Origin: Peptostreptococcaceae bacterium oral taxon 113 str. W5053 | GTDB taxonomy: Bacteria; Bacillota; Clostridia; Tissierellales; Peptoniphilaceae | Length of the DNA: 49,123 nucleotides | Assembly (NCBI GenBank): GCA_000467935.1 | Contig: KI259812.1 | Coordinates: 1-49,123, forward strand | Reading direction: 5' to 3' | Shown: piece after piece, positions 42,089 to 49,123 of the stretch | Position numbering within the stretch: the stretch's first letter is position 1 | Layout of the letters: each line of letters starts with the position of its first letter | Notes under the pieces: generated by a model | What the model saw: only the letters and a program-made list of their open reading frames with translations | What the model was told of the DNA's origin: nothing | The model's database searches: none | Translations under genes and position numbers: made by a program

Positions 42089-42096
42089 AGGTCTTT

Positions 42097-42116
42097 GCCC
42101 CTTCGGGGGCTTTTTT
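42097..42116 (+). terminator. Terminator after the binding-protein gene
   Basis: GCCCC-TTCG-GGGGC followed by six T, eight bases after the lipoprotein stop. It likely lets only part of the transcription continue into the ATPase and permease genes. Confidence 0.8.
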
Positions 42117-42125
42117 ATACCGAAA

Positions 42126-42171
42126 TCCATTGACAAAAGAAAGCTTTCCTACGCTTCTTTTGTACAATGGA
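42126..42171 (+). repeat. Long imperfect hairpin before the ATPase gene
   Basis: TCCATTGACAAAAGAA and TTCTTTTGTACAATGGA are complementary apart from a two-base bulge, with about 13 bases between. It has no T tract, so it is not a terminator. It contains TTGACA and TACAAT, but they are 27 bases apart. It could be an operator, a processing site or a remnant of an inserted element. Confidence 0.5.
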
Positions 42172-42194
42172 ACCCTATCAGAAAGGAAAGAAAA

Positions 42195-42920
42195 ATGATA
42201 AAAAACATTGTAAGAGTTGAAGATATGACCATGGCTTATCATGACAAACCGGTATTGTGGGATGTGGACATGGATATTGAAGAAGGGTCTCGAACGGCCA
42301 TTATCGGACCGAACGGAGCCGGGAAATCCACCTTGCTAAAAGGTGTGTTGGGCTTGCAGAAAACTCTTTCCGGAAAGGTTTTGATTTTTGGTGAACCGGT
42401 AAAAAAAGTTTTAAAGCGCATTGCATATATTCCCCAAACCGGATCGGTCAATTGGAATTTTCCGACCACGGTATTGGATGTGGTGCTTATGGGTCGTTAC
42501 AGTCACTTGGGGTGGATTAAGAGACCGGGGAAACAGGATAAAAAAATTGCCATGGAAGCTTTATCCATGATGGGCATGGAGGAATTTTACAATCGACAGA
42601 TTTCTCAACTAAGCGGAGGACAAAGACAGCGGGTCTTTATTGCCCGTGCTATTGCCCAAGAGGCACAGCTTTATTTTATGGATGAGCCTTTAGCCGGTGT
42701 GGACAAGAAAACGGAAGGAATTATCATCGATTTTTTGAAAAAAATTCAGGAAGAAGGCAGAACTTCCGTAGTGGTTCATCATGATTTGAATACTTTGCGG
42801 GAATATTTTGACCATGTGGTGATTTTAAACAAACGTATGATTGCTCAAGGAGAAGTAAAAAGTGTTTTTACGTCGGACAATTTGGGAAAAGCCATGATGA
42901 TCGGGGGAAATTATGTTTAA
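42195..42920 (+). CDS. Metal ABC transporter ATPase (TroB/MntB-like)
   Basis: A 241-residue ATPase with Walker A GPNGAGKSTLLKGVLGL near residue 36, Q-loop IPQTGSVNWNFPTTVLDVV, signature LSGGQRQRVFIARAIAQ, Walker B LYFMDEPLAGVD and H-loop VVVHHDL. The VNWNFP segment is characteristic of manganese/zinc importer ATPases. GAAAGGAAAG precedes the ATG. Overlaps the first permease gene by eight bases. Confidence 0.94.
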   Translation: MIKNIVRVEDMTMAYHDKPVLWDVDMDIEEGSRTAIIGPNGAGKSTLLKGVLGLQKTLSGKVLIFGEPVKKVLKRIAYIPQTGSVNWNFPTTVLDVVLMGRYSHLGWIKRPGKQDKKIAMEALSMMGMEEFYNRQISQLSGGQRQRVFIARAIAQEAQLYFMDEPLAGVDKKTEGIIIDFLKKIQEEGRTSVVVHHDLNTLREYFDHVVILNKRMIAQGEVKSVFTSDNLGKAMMIGGNYV

Positions 42921-43797
42921 CTCGGGAGTTCTAAACAGTTATTCTTTTTTCATTGTTTCGGCGGGAACCTTTTTATTGTCCATGGCAGCCGGCGCCGTGG
43001 GTTGTATCAGCGTATTGAAAGGGGAGTCTTTAATCGGAGATGCTATCGGACACTCTTCTTTTCCCGGCGTGGTTTTGGCGTTTATGCTCTTTATGCAGCG
43101 AAGTCCTCTGGTGCTTTTGTTGGGCGCCATCGTCTCGGGCAGCGTGGCATTTTTTCTGATTCAAACCCTTAAAGCCAAATCCAAACTGGATTTGGATGCT
43201 ATTTTGGCAATCATCCTATCCGCTTTTTTCGGGCTTGGCATGGTGCTTAAAAGTTATATTCAAGGAAATGCGGCTTACAAAGGAGCGTCTCAATCGGGAC
43301 TTCAAAATTATATTTTCGGACAAGCGGCCTATATTATGAAAGAGGATGTAAAAATTATTTTTGCGGTCGCGCTGATTTCTCTCTTCTTATTGATTTTATT
43401 TTATAAAGAAATTAAAGTTTTTATTTTTGACAAAGAATATGCCAAGGTAATGGGGATGAACTCCACGCTGATGTATGTGGTTATCGTCTTTATGACCATG
43501 AGCCTTATTGCCACGGGGTTGAAATTGGTGGGATCCATTTTAATTGCTTCATTGCTTATCATTCCGGCGATTACCGCATTGCAATGGAGTCATCATTTTG
43601 ACCGGGTGATGTTCATTGCAGCATGGACCGGAGGAATATCGGCGCTTGTGGGAACCTATATTTCCACAGCTTACGAAGGCATGTCCACCGGACCGACGAT
43701 TATTACCGTCATGAGTCTATTCGCCTTTTTATCTTTGATTGTGGGGCCTCACGGCATGATTGCCAATATAAAAATGAGAAGGAGGTTTCAAGAATGA
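42913..43797 (+). CDS. Metal ABC transporter permease (TroC-like)
   Basis: A 294-residue ABC-3 family permease with about eight helices. Conserved features are GCISVLKGESLIGDAIGHSS near residue 29 and KLVGSILIASLLIIPAITAL in the second half, the family signature. It overlaps the ATPase gene upstream and the second permease downstream (ATGA). The two permeases should form a heterodimeric channel for Mn or Zn. Confidence 0.94.
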   Translation: MFNSGVLNSYSFFIVSAGTFLLSMAAGAVGCISVLKGESLIGDAIGHSSFPGVVLAFMLFMQRSPLVLLLGAIVSGSVAFFLIQTLKAKSKLDLDAILAIILSAFFGLGMVLKSYIQGNAAYKGASQSGLQNYIFGQAAYIMKEDVKIIFAVALISLFLLILFYKEIKVFIFDKEYAKVMGMNSTLMYVVIVFMTMSLIATGLKLVGSILIASLLIIPAITALQWSHHFDRVMFIAAWTGGISALVGTYISTAYEGMSTGPTIITVMSLFAFLSLIVGPHGMIANIKMRRRFQE

Positions 43798-44936
43798 GTT
43801 GGAATACACTATGGGAACTAATTCAAAGCTCTTATGAATCTTTGGGTGTTTTGTTGATTACCGCCATTACTTGCGCTTTAATCGGAAATTTCCTGGTCTT
43901 GAGAAAACTGTCCATGGTCTCCGATGCGATTTCTCATTCAGTGCTTTTAGGCATTGTGTTGGCTTTTTTTATCGTCCGGGATGTCAGTTCCCCGTGGCTG
44001 ATTGCGGGCGCGGCGCTCTTTGGAGTTTTAACCGTCTTTTCCGTGGAAATGTTGTCGGAAACGGGCTTAGTAAAAAGTGACGATGCGGTAGGCATCGTTT
44101 TTCCCCTGTTCTTCTCTCTAGCAGTCATTTTAATCACCAAATACGCTCGTAATGTCCATTTGGATACGGATATGGTTTTAATGGGAGAAGTCATTATGGC
44201 GCCTCTATATCGCATGAGCGTCTTCGGTATTTCTTTGCCTCGCGCCTTTGTTCAGATGTGTGTCATCTTTTTATTCAATATGGTCTTTATGGTAACTTTT
44301 TTCAAAGAATTGAAACTCTCCACCTTTGACGAAAATTTTGCTGCAACTATCGGCTTTTCGTCGGTCATCTTGTATTATGCTCTGATGAGTTTATCCTCTT
44401 TGACAGCCGTGGTCGCTTTTGATGCGGTAGGCGCCATTCTTGTGGTCAGCTTTTTGATTGCTCCGGGAGCCTGTGCCTATCTTGTTACCAAAGATTTGAA
44501 ACAGATGCTTTGGGTAAGTGTACTTTACGCCGTCGCAAACTCGGTGATCGGCTATATTTTGGCTCTATACTTTCAAGTGTCCATGTCCGGCATGGCGGCG
44601 ACAGCGGCGGGTGTAACGTTCTTTTTTACTTTCCTGTTTCATCGGGAGGGGCTTATCACCCTATTGATTCTTCAACAACGACGAAAAAAAGAATTTTATT
44701 TGGACTTGATGATGATGCATATCGGCAATCATATGCACCATTTTGACGAACAAAGGGAACTTGGACTGACCAGCATTCAAAAACATTTAAACTGGAAACA
44801 GGAAATTTTGGAAAAACGTGGGAGAGAATTGATGAAACGGGGTATCATCTATGTAGACCGGGAGAAAAAACTTTATCGTTTGACTCAAAAGGGTGTCAAA
44901 AAATATGAAATGATAAAATCGGAATACGGGATGTGA
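43794..44936 (+). CDS. Metal ABC transporter permease fused to a winged-helix domain (TroD/MntC-like)
   Basis: A 380-residue protein. Residues 1 to about 285 form an ABC-3 permease (LVLRKLSMVSDAISHSVLLG and FDAVGAILVVSFLIAPGACA). The last 95 residues are cytoplasmic and form a DtxR-like winged helix (MMMHIGNHMHH, LTSIQKHLNWKQEILEKRG, LYRLTQKGVKKYEMI). The ATG at 43794 lies behind AAGGAGG and overlaps the previous stop; a longer frame from 43623 only reads through the upstream gene. Such C-terminal extensions are known in Bacillus MntC; a regulatory coupling to metal level is suspected but unproven. Confidence 0.93.
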   Translation: MSWNTLWELIQSSYESLGVLLITAITCALIGNFLVLRKLSMVSDAISHSVLLGIVLAFFIVRDVSSPWLIAGAALFGVLTVFSVEMLSETGLVKSDDAVGIVFPLFFSLAVILITKYARNVHLDTDMVLMGEVIMAPLYRMSVFGISLPRAFVQMCVIFLFNMVFMVTFFKELKLSTFDENFAATIGFSSVILYYALMSLSSLTAVVAFDAVGAILVVSFLIAPGACAYLVTKDLKQMLWVSVLYAVANSVIGYILALYFQVSMSGMAATAAGVTFFFTFLFHREGLITLLILQQRRKKEFYLDLMMMHIGNHMHHFDEQRELGLTSIQKHLNWKQEILEKRGRELMKRGIIYVDREKKLYRLTQKGVKKYEMIKSEYGM

Positions 44937-44941
44937 ATACA

Positions 44942-45346
44942 ATGAATTCAAATAGAGAGGACTATTTACAAGCGATTTATCGACTGTCCCAGGAGAAGGG
45001 GTACACCAACAACAAAAATATCGCCGAATTTTTAGGCATATCCAAAGCCTCGGTCAGCGAGATGGTTCGGAAATTGATCGAAGACGGCATGATTGATTTA
45101 AACGGAACTAAGATATTACTGACGGAGGAAGGGAATATAAGAGCTCAGGACTTGTTGTCCGACCACAGACTTTGGGAATATTTTCTTTGCAATATATTGG
45201 GTATGGACAGTGAAAAGATTCATGAACAGGCGGATTTGCTGGAACATGTTACCGGAGACGAATTAAGAGAATCCCTAAATCGTTTCTTAAACTATCCCAC
45301 GAAAAGTCCAAAGGGAAAGACAATTTATAAAAACATAGAGGAATAA
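44942..45346 (+). CDS. DtxR-family metal-dependent regulator (MntR/TroR-like)
   Basis: A 134-residue repressor with an N-terminal winged helix (REDYLQAIYRLSQEKGY, then GISKASVSEMVRKLIEDGMI) and the helical dimerisation domain. It has no SH3 domain, like MntR. Aligned by eye with Bacillus MntR, metal ligands are Asp7, Gln10 (Glu11 in MntR), His75, Asp98 (Glu99), Glu101 and His102, so two ligands differ. An upstream GTG at 44933, overlapping the permease stop, is an alternative start. It should repress the operon at 41091 when metal is plentiful. Confidence 0.9.
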   Translation: MNSNREDYLQAIYRLSQEKGYTNNKNIAEFLGISKASVSEMVRKLIEDGMIDLNGTKILLTEEGNIRAQDLLSDHRLWEYFLCNILGMDSEKIHEQADLLEHVTGDELRESLNRFLNYPTKSPKGKTIYKNIEE

Positions 45347-45397
45347 AAAAGCGGAAGCATCTTATCTTTGCTGATGAGATTCTCCCGCTTCTTTTTT
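45345..45397. terminator. Bidirectional terminator between convergent genes
   Basis: AAAAAAGCGG and CCGCTTCTTTTTT form the outer stem around a 28-base loop. It closes the metal operon on the plus strand and the DUF4097 gene on the minus strand. Confidence 0.7.
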
Positions 45398-46541
45398 ATG
45401 CTTTTTCGATAACAATACTTGCATTGGTTGTAGAAAGGACGAAATCAATGCCCTCTTCTCCTTCCTTAAAACCTGCCGTTGCTCCTTGGATATGTTTATT
45501 TTTCACAAAAGTTTCTTTCGTGAAATCCGCATTGATATCCACCGGAATATTCAAACTCACATTCCCGCTGGTCGTGGATAAATCAAAACGCGCTTCCCTG
45601 TCCAATTCATTTAAGGAAAGATAAAGTCCGCCGTTACTGCTTTGTAAATGCACTTTAGACAACGTTTTCGTAGACAACTTTTCCAAATGAATGGCTCCGT
45701 TGGAGGTGGACAGAGACAATTTCTCCATATCCAAAACCTCACCGTGAATTCGCCCATTGGAAGTGTGTACATTCAAAGACTTAAATTGATTGTCCTCCAA
45801 ATGAATTTTACCGTTGGACGATTGCAAAGAGGCATTTTCGCCTTGAGCGTTCTCCATAGTGATGGAACTGTTCGCTGTGGAAAGAAATACATTTTGCGCT
45901 AAAAAGTCGTGAACTTCGATTTTACCGTTAACTGTGGAAAGCTCCAAATGTTCCGTTTCGAAATTCTTTCCGTAAATCGGTGCATTGGAAGTCTTCACGG
46001 AAAGAGATTTAAACTTCTTGTTCGGCAATTTCACCAAAACTTCCAGATAATATTGATGCTGAGCATCCGGAACCGGGGCGGCACGGTAAATATACTTTCC
46101 GTTTTCTTCATCCAAAGAAAAGAAATGATACCCCTCCGTCACCGTCATATTCTTATAATAAACAGTGGTTTGAATACTAAGTTCATCCGAATCCGTCTCT
46201 TCCAAACGGACAAAACCGTTTTCGTTGACAATCTCAAGCGCAGGGTTTTCCACATCCTTTAAAGAGCGGGTTTGCAATTTTTGAAAATGGTCGAAATTTC
46301 CCCTGATTTGAAAATTAAAGTCCCGGTCGAAAAGATCCGAAAAAGTTTCCGATACAAAATTTCCCACCGATTTTCCAAGACCCGATAAACCCTCTATAGC
46401 TTTATCCACATCGATAAAAAAAGTGTTTTTCTTTTTTCTTTGAGGCGCTTCATAGTCCAAAGCGTCCAAAAGTTCTTTAGCCTGTGCAACAGTGATGGTA
46501 CCCTTGGCAAGCATCTCTAAAATTTGTTCTTTTTCTCTCAT
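45396..46541 (-). CDS. DUF4097 beta-repeat protein with N-terminal helical domain
   Basis: A 381-residue protein without signal peptide or membrane helix. Residues 1-32 form a helix pair (ILEMLAKGTITVAQAKELLD) like those in YvlB-type proteins. From about residue 100 on it is a right-handed beta structure built from about seven repeats of 20-22 residues carrying an S-x-NG-x-I core (STVNGKIEV, QSSNGKIHL, HTSNGRIHG, STSNGAIHL and others). DUF4097 proteins are linked to envelope-stress operons such as lia and yvl. It follows the DUF2089 gene by one base and shares the helix-pair motif with it. Confidence 0.86.
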   Translation of the reverse strand: MREKEQILEMLAKGTITVAQAKELLDALDYEAPQRKKKNTFFIDVDKAIEGLSGLGKSVGNFVSETFSDLFDRDFNFQIRGNFDHFQKLQTRSLKDVENPALEIVNENGFVRLEETDSDELSIQTTVYYKNMTVTEGYHFFSLDEENGKYIYRAAPVPDAQHQYYLEVLVKLPNKKFKSLSVKTSNAPIYGKNFETEHLELSTVNGKIEVHDFLAQNVFLSTANSSITMENAQGENASLQSSNGKIHLEDNQFKSLNVHTSNGRIHGEVLDMEKLSLSTSNGAIHLEKLSTKTLSKVHLQSSNGGLYLSLNELDREARFDLSTTSGNVSLNIPVDINADFTKETFVKNKHIQGATAGFKEGEEGIDFVLSTTNASIVIEKA

Positions 46542-46542
46542 T

Positions 46543-46917
46543 TTAAGTCCTCCTTTTCTTCAAAAGCTCGACCGCTTCTTCGGAAGTGATTTTTCCTTTT
46601 TCCAAATGTTCCAGAATTTCCGAGCGACTTAAACCGATCTCCTGATCGGCAGGATAACCTAAAGCCACCACAATCTCCTCCAATTTATTACGCACGGTGG
46701 GATAAGAGATGTTCATCAAACGTTCCATTTCTTTGATATTGCCTCGACTGACCAGGAAAAGCTCAATCATCTTTAATTGCTCCTGCGTCAATTCGGAAAA
46801 TTTGGATAATGAAAATTCTCCCTCCATGGTAATATGACAGTGTTTGCATTCAACACGAGTGGCAACTGTGGGCTTGCCGCAAAAAGGACAGATTCCGGGT
46901 ATCAATTTTGCCATCAT
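46543..46917 (-). CDS. DUF2089 family regulator-like protein
   Basis: A 124-residue protein. An N-terminal zinc ribbon (CPFCG and CKHC pairs, residues 9-31) is followed by a helix-turn-helix (ELTQEQLKMIELFLVSRGNI, then ISYPTVRNKLEEIV) and a C-terminal helix pair (EILEHLEKGKITSEEAVELL). That is the normal DUF2089 layout. The start ATGATG at 46917 follows AAAGGAG; TTG at 46932 is rejected. It is the first gene of a two-gene operon with a consensus promoter and probably regulates its partner or itself. Confidence 0.88.
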   Translation of the reverse strand: MMAKLIPGICPFCGKPTVATRVECKHCHITMEGEFSLSKFSELTQEQLKMIELFLVSRGNIKEMERLMNISYPTVRNKLEEIVVALGYPADQEIGLSRSEILEHLEKGKITSEEAVELLKKRRT

Positions 46918-46944
46918 CTTCACTCCTTTCAATATTATAGAATA

Positions 46945-46973
46945 AGTATAAAATAAAATTAAGAATTAGTCAA
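46945..46973 (-). promoter_or_regulatory. Promoter of the DUF2089/DUF4097 operon
   Basis: Minus-strand TTGACT (46973-46968) and TATACT (46950-46945) are 17 bases apart, in a very AT-rich region. Confidence 0.75.
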
Positions 46974-47105
46974 TAAAAAATAAATAAACTTAATTTAAAA
47001 ATTAAAAATATTTATTTAAGATTTAAAAAGAACAAAAAAATTCAAAATTCGGTATAATAGAAAAGGGAAAGACCATGACTTTATATAACGGTAGGAGGGA
47101 TTGCT

Positions 47106-47927
47106 TTGAACACCGTGACTGAATTTTTAAAAGAACATCCTTACGGTCCTTTGATTCGGAAGGGATTCTATATTCTATTCGTGCTGCTGACCGCTTTGCT
47201 TATCTTTCATGTGGTCAAAAGATTTTTTGAACATTTGCGCAAGCGTCGGGAAAGAGACAAAGGAGTTAACACCATCGTCATGCTTCTTGACAAAGTCCTG
47301 CGGGGCATCGTATTTTTTGTGGCATTGCTTTTAATTTTGGATAGACTGGGTGTGAACACCAATTCCATTTTGGCGACGGCGGGCATCGGAACTCTGATTG
47401 TGGGATTGGGCGCCCAAAGCCTGGTCAAAGATTTTATCAATGGTTTTTTTATCTTAACCGAACGACAATATGTGGCGGGAGAATATATTAAAGTGGGAAA
47501 CTTGGAAGGCTATGTGGAAGATGTCGGTCTTCGGATGACAAGACTTCGAAATTATAACGGAGAAATTCAATTTGTTCCTAACGGAATGATGCAGGGAGTT
47601 ATCAATACCAGTCGCACCTCCATGCGTGCTACAGCCACGGTGGTGGTATCCTACGAAGCGGATATCAAGCGGACGATGGAATCCTTAAAAAGTTTAGTTT
47701 CTCTGATGGAAGAAGAACAACAAGCGATTTTACAAGCACCCATAGAATTTTTGGGCATTACCGCTTCCAAAGAACGGGGCATGGAACTAACATATCGCAC
47801 TTTCACCAAACCGGAACAACAATGGACAGTGGAACGCTATCTGTTAGAAAAAGCCCTTCAGAAACTTCAGGAAGAAAAAATTCCCTTGCCCGGTACTCAT
47901 AAGGAGGAAAGCAATGCTGTCTTATAA
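47106..47927 (+). CDS. MscS-family mechanosensitive ion channel
   Basis: A 273-residue channel with two or three membrane helices. The pore helix region reads ILATAGIGTLIVGLGAQSLV, giving the Gly/Ala packing pattern of MscS TM3, then the beta domain (VEDVGLRMTRLRNYNGEIQF and VPNGMM) and a C-terminal alpha/beta vestibule. It opens on membrane tension to release solutes. The start is TTG 47106 behind TAGGAGGG. A TATAAT lies at 47053-47058. It overlaps the DUF951 gene by 14 bases, a pairing common in Firmicutes. Confidence 0.93.
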   Translation: MNTVTEFLKEHPYGPLIRKGFYILFVLLTALLIFHVVKRFFEHLRKRRERDKGVNTIVMLLDKVLRGIVFFVALLLILDRLGVNTNSILATAGIGTLIVGLGAQSLVKDFINGFFILTERQYVAGEYIKVGNLEGYVEDVGLRMTRLRNYNGEIQFVPNGMMQGVINTSRTSMRATATVVVSYEADIKRTMESLKSLVSLMEEEQQAILQAPIEFLGITASKERGMELTYRTFTKPEQQWTVERYLLEKALQKLQEEKIPLPGTHKEESNAVL

Positions 47928-48144
47928 AATCGGAGATCGAATCACCCTGAAAAAAGGGCACCCTTGCGGTGAAAACTGTTGGGAAATTCTACGCACCGGC
48001 GTAGATATGAAGCTTAAGTGCTTAGGCTGCGATCATGTGATTTGGATGAAACGAATGGAATTTGAACGACGTGTCCGCAAAATATTGGTCGGTGAAAAAT
48101 GGATTGCCATCGTTCACCATCATCCGGAAGAGGCATCCGAATAA
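47914..48144 (+). CDS. DUF951 family small protein
   Basis: A 76-residue protein with the family features KIGDRITLKKGHPCGENCWE, ILRTGVDMKLKCLGCDHVIW and FERRVRKIL. The Cys in HPCG and the CLGC pair may bind zinc. DUF951 genes usually follow an MscS gene, as here. Function is unknown; the fold suggests nucleic-acid or protein binding. AAGGAGG precedes the ATG inside the channel gene. Confidence 0.9.
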   Translation: MLSYKIGDRITLKKGHPCGENCWEILRTGVDMKLKCLGCDHVIWMKRMEFERRVRKILVGEKWIAIVHHHPEEASE

Positions 48145-48151
48145 ACAAAAC

Positions 48152-48180
48152 AAAGAAGAATTTCAACTTTTCTTCTTTAT
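48152..48180 (+). terminator. Terminator after DUF951
   Basis: AAAGAAGAA and TTCTTCTTT flank a nine-base loop eight bases after the stop codon. Confidence 0.55.
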
Positions 48181-48197
48181 TTCGTTTCATCCTTTTC

Positions 48198-48344
48198 TTA
48201 TTTCATCAGACGAGCAAAGGCGATTGTGCCGTGATCCGTTTCTTCAAAAGTGGCGACTACGCCACCGACAGTCCGTTTGAAGGGCGCTTTCATCCCTTCC
48301 GGAACAGGCAGTCTCACAAAGACAGAACCGTTGGAGCATAGTTC
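48198..48344 (-). pseudogene. C-terminal fragment of an unidentified protein
   Basis: The minus strand is open from 48344 to TAA 48200-48198 and reads SVFVRLPVPEGMKAPFKRTV, then a GGVVATFEETDHGTIAFARL stretch. Another frame upstream (about 48345-48430) reads KPVPEKKAKNIFQCHLFDS, so the fragment appears to come from a longer, frameshifted gene. The composition suggests a surface-protein tail, but no family is recognised. The stretch 48431-48560 shows no supported feature. Confidence 0.3.
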
Positions 48345-48560
48345 TTATCATTGCTGTCGAAGAGATGACATTGGAAAATATTCTTTGCCTTCTTTTCAGG
48401 AACCGGTTTCACATCACCGTTTAAGGCATCTTTGGTCGCTTCCAATCTGTTAAATTTGCGGTATGGTTTGTGGAGAAAATATTTTCTTTGATAGAAATAT
48501 TTGCTGCCGTTCCATAAAGGTTCCCTTTTTGATTTTCCCTTGAATTATCGAGCTTTCAAT

Positions 48561-48728
48561 TAAACATCAGGATAACTTCCCGATGAATCACCGGCTATTT
48601 CAATATCGCCTGGGAGGGTACTCTTTATAACTGCAACGTTTGCACCTGGATAAATTGAAAATCCATAAACATCAAAAGTGGATTGACCTTCCTTTGGGTT
48701 GCATACTATTAACTGAACAGGAGTGATA
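48561..48728 (-). pseudogene. C-terminal fragment of a second unidentified protein
   Basis: The minus strand reads PVQLIVCNPKEGQSTFDVYG, then PGANVAVIKSTLPGDIEIAG, and stops at TAA 48563-48561. No start or ribosome site is visible, so it is a remnant cut off near the recombinase leader. Not recognised. Confidence 0.3.
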
Positions 48729-48757
48729 TATAGATACAAAAAAAGGAGGATAACGCC

Positions 48758-48838
48758 ATGATAGAATATACGAATAAAATTACTGCGCTATACTCCCGCC
48801 TTTCAGTTGGTGACGAGGACAGGGACACAGTATCGTAA
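48758..48838 (+). pseudogene. Truncated 5' end of a large serine recombinase
   Basis: AAAGGAGG lies eight bases before the ATG. The frame reads MIEYTNKITALYSRLSVGDE and then DRDTVS with a stop. NKITALYxRLSxDDE is the resolvase-domain start of TndX/TnpX-type large serine recombinases that move clostridial conjugative transposons; the serine of RLS is the expected nucleophile. Similarity ends after GDEDRD, where transposase sequence begins, so the rest of the gene was lost at this junction. Together with the TnpW-like relic it points to a decayed conjugative element. Confidence 0.62.
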
Positions 48839-49123
48839 ATCAAAAGGTATTCTTAGAACGGTATGCAAGAGGGCATAATCCAAATGCGCATAGTGAGAAA
48901 GAACTTGCTTTGATACGCCGAATACTCAAGCGTAACGGAGTGTATGGGCTGGCAGAAGTATACCTTCAAAGCAGAAAATGCGGCTATACAAGAGGCTTTG
49001 CAAGTATGTGCAGACAAATTACGTAAAAAAGGATATAGAAAGCCAATAATCCACAGAAAGAGTTACTGTAAATACGACCATATGGAAGGCAAGTATCCGG
49101 GAGATAAAGTTCAAATAGACATC
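48838..49123 (+). mobile_element. IS481-like transposase fragment with a frameshift, cut by the window edge
   Basis: The plus strand from 48838 reads HNPNAHSEKELALIRRILKR, then NGVYGLAEVYLQSRKCGY and FASMCRQIT to a stop at 49024. A shifted frame continues KKGYRKPIIHRKSYCKYDHM, then GDKVQIDI at the window edge with the first catalytic Asp. One extra A near 49021 explains the break. The N-terminal part of the transposase is missing on the recombinase side. It is homologous to the decayed copy at 14555-15340 (compare ELDLIKRMLKRNG and KVQIDIKYIP there). Confidence 0.75.

Noticed and set aside
42130..42168. TTGACA and TACAAT as a second promoter for the metal ATPase gene
   Set aside because: The elements are 27 bases apart, too far for a sigma-A promoter, and both fall in the arms of an inverted repeat that explains their presence.
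43623..43793. N-terminal extension of the second metal permease
   Set aside because: It reads through the first permease out of frame, and a strong AAGGAGG precedes the internal ATG at 43794.
1..49123. CRISPR arrays, rRNA genes and phage structural genes
   Set aside because: No regularly spaced repeats, rRNA sequence or phage head/tail motifs were seen on either strand.

Overview
The window reads as chromosomal DNA of a low-GC, Gram-positive anaerobe (Firmicutes/Bacillota; Clostridia or Tissierellia, for instance a Peptoniphilus-like organism). The evidence is AT-rich DNA, strong AGGAGG ribosome sites, TTG/GTG starts, lipobox lipoproteins, RecD2, ComF, YutG-type PgpA, DUF951 and DUF2089/DUF4097 genes, and no outer-membrane functions. 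The genus cannot be fixed from the sequence alone.

Left accessory block (1-14.5 kb, all minus strand). A degenerate cysteine-rich KTR gene and a leader-peptide/terminator-like edge, both typical of integrative conjugative elements, precede a long, tightly overlapped operon. In transcription order it holds: TetR regulator with a palindromic operator on its own promoter; an ECF importer (S, T, duplicated A); two half-type ABC transporters; an L-2-amino-thiazoline-4-carboxylate hydrolase family protein; a decayed methyltransferase; a second ECF importer (S, T, A); a MATE exporter; and a membrane-anchored beta-lactamase-fold hydrolase. I read this as a mobile small-molecule (possibly thiazoline siderophore) uptake and handling module.

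A decayed IS481-like transposase (14.56-15.34 kb) separates this block from ordinary chromosome. 16.1-25.4 kb is a nucleoside salvage region: a BMP lipoprotein, ATPase and two permeases, two nucleoside hydrolases and a nucleoside phosphorylase on the minus strand, with a divergent ribokinase-like kinase and an NAD(P)H oxidoreductase. 25.4-29.4 kb holds small envelope genes, a PgpA homologue, tRNA-Arg(CCT) and a D,D-carboxypeptidase. 29.5-33.5 kb is an extracytoplasmic O-acylation module (SGNH hydrolase, DUF4358 lipoprotein, MBOAT, DHHW protein). It is followed by recD2, comF, a PPC-domain gene and an ASCH-domain gene.

37.3-40.7 kb is a second small mosaic island: an IS3-type remnant, a CPBP membrane protease and a SemiSWEET that share a near-identical 56-bp upstream element, a frameshifted TnpW-like gene, and an S66 peptidase. 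41.0-45.4 kb is a tro/mnt-type metal importer operon with its own DtxR-family regulator and a candidate operator. 45.4-48.2 kb holds the DUF4097/DUF2089 pair, an MscS channel and DUF951. The right edge is a graveyard: gene fragments, the first codons of a large serine recombinase, and an IS481-like transposase fragment related to the copy at 14.56 kb.
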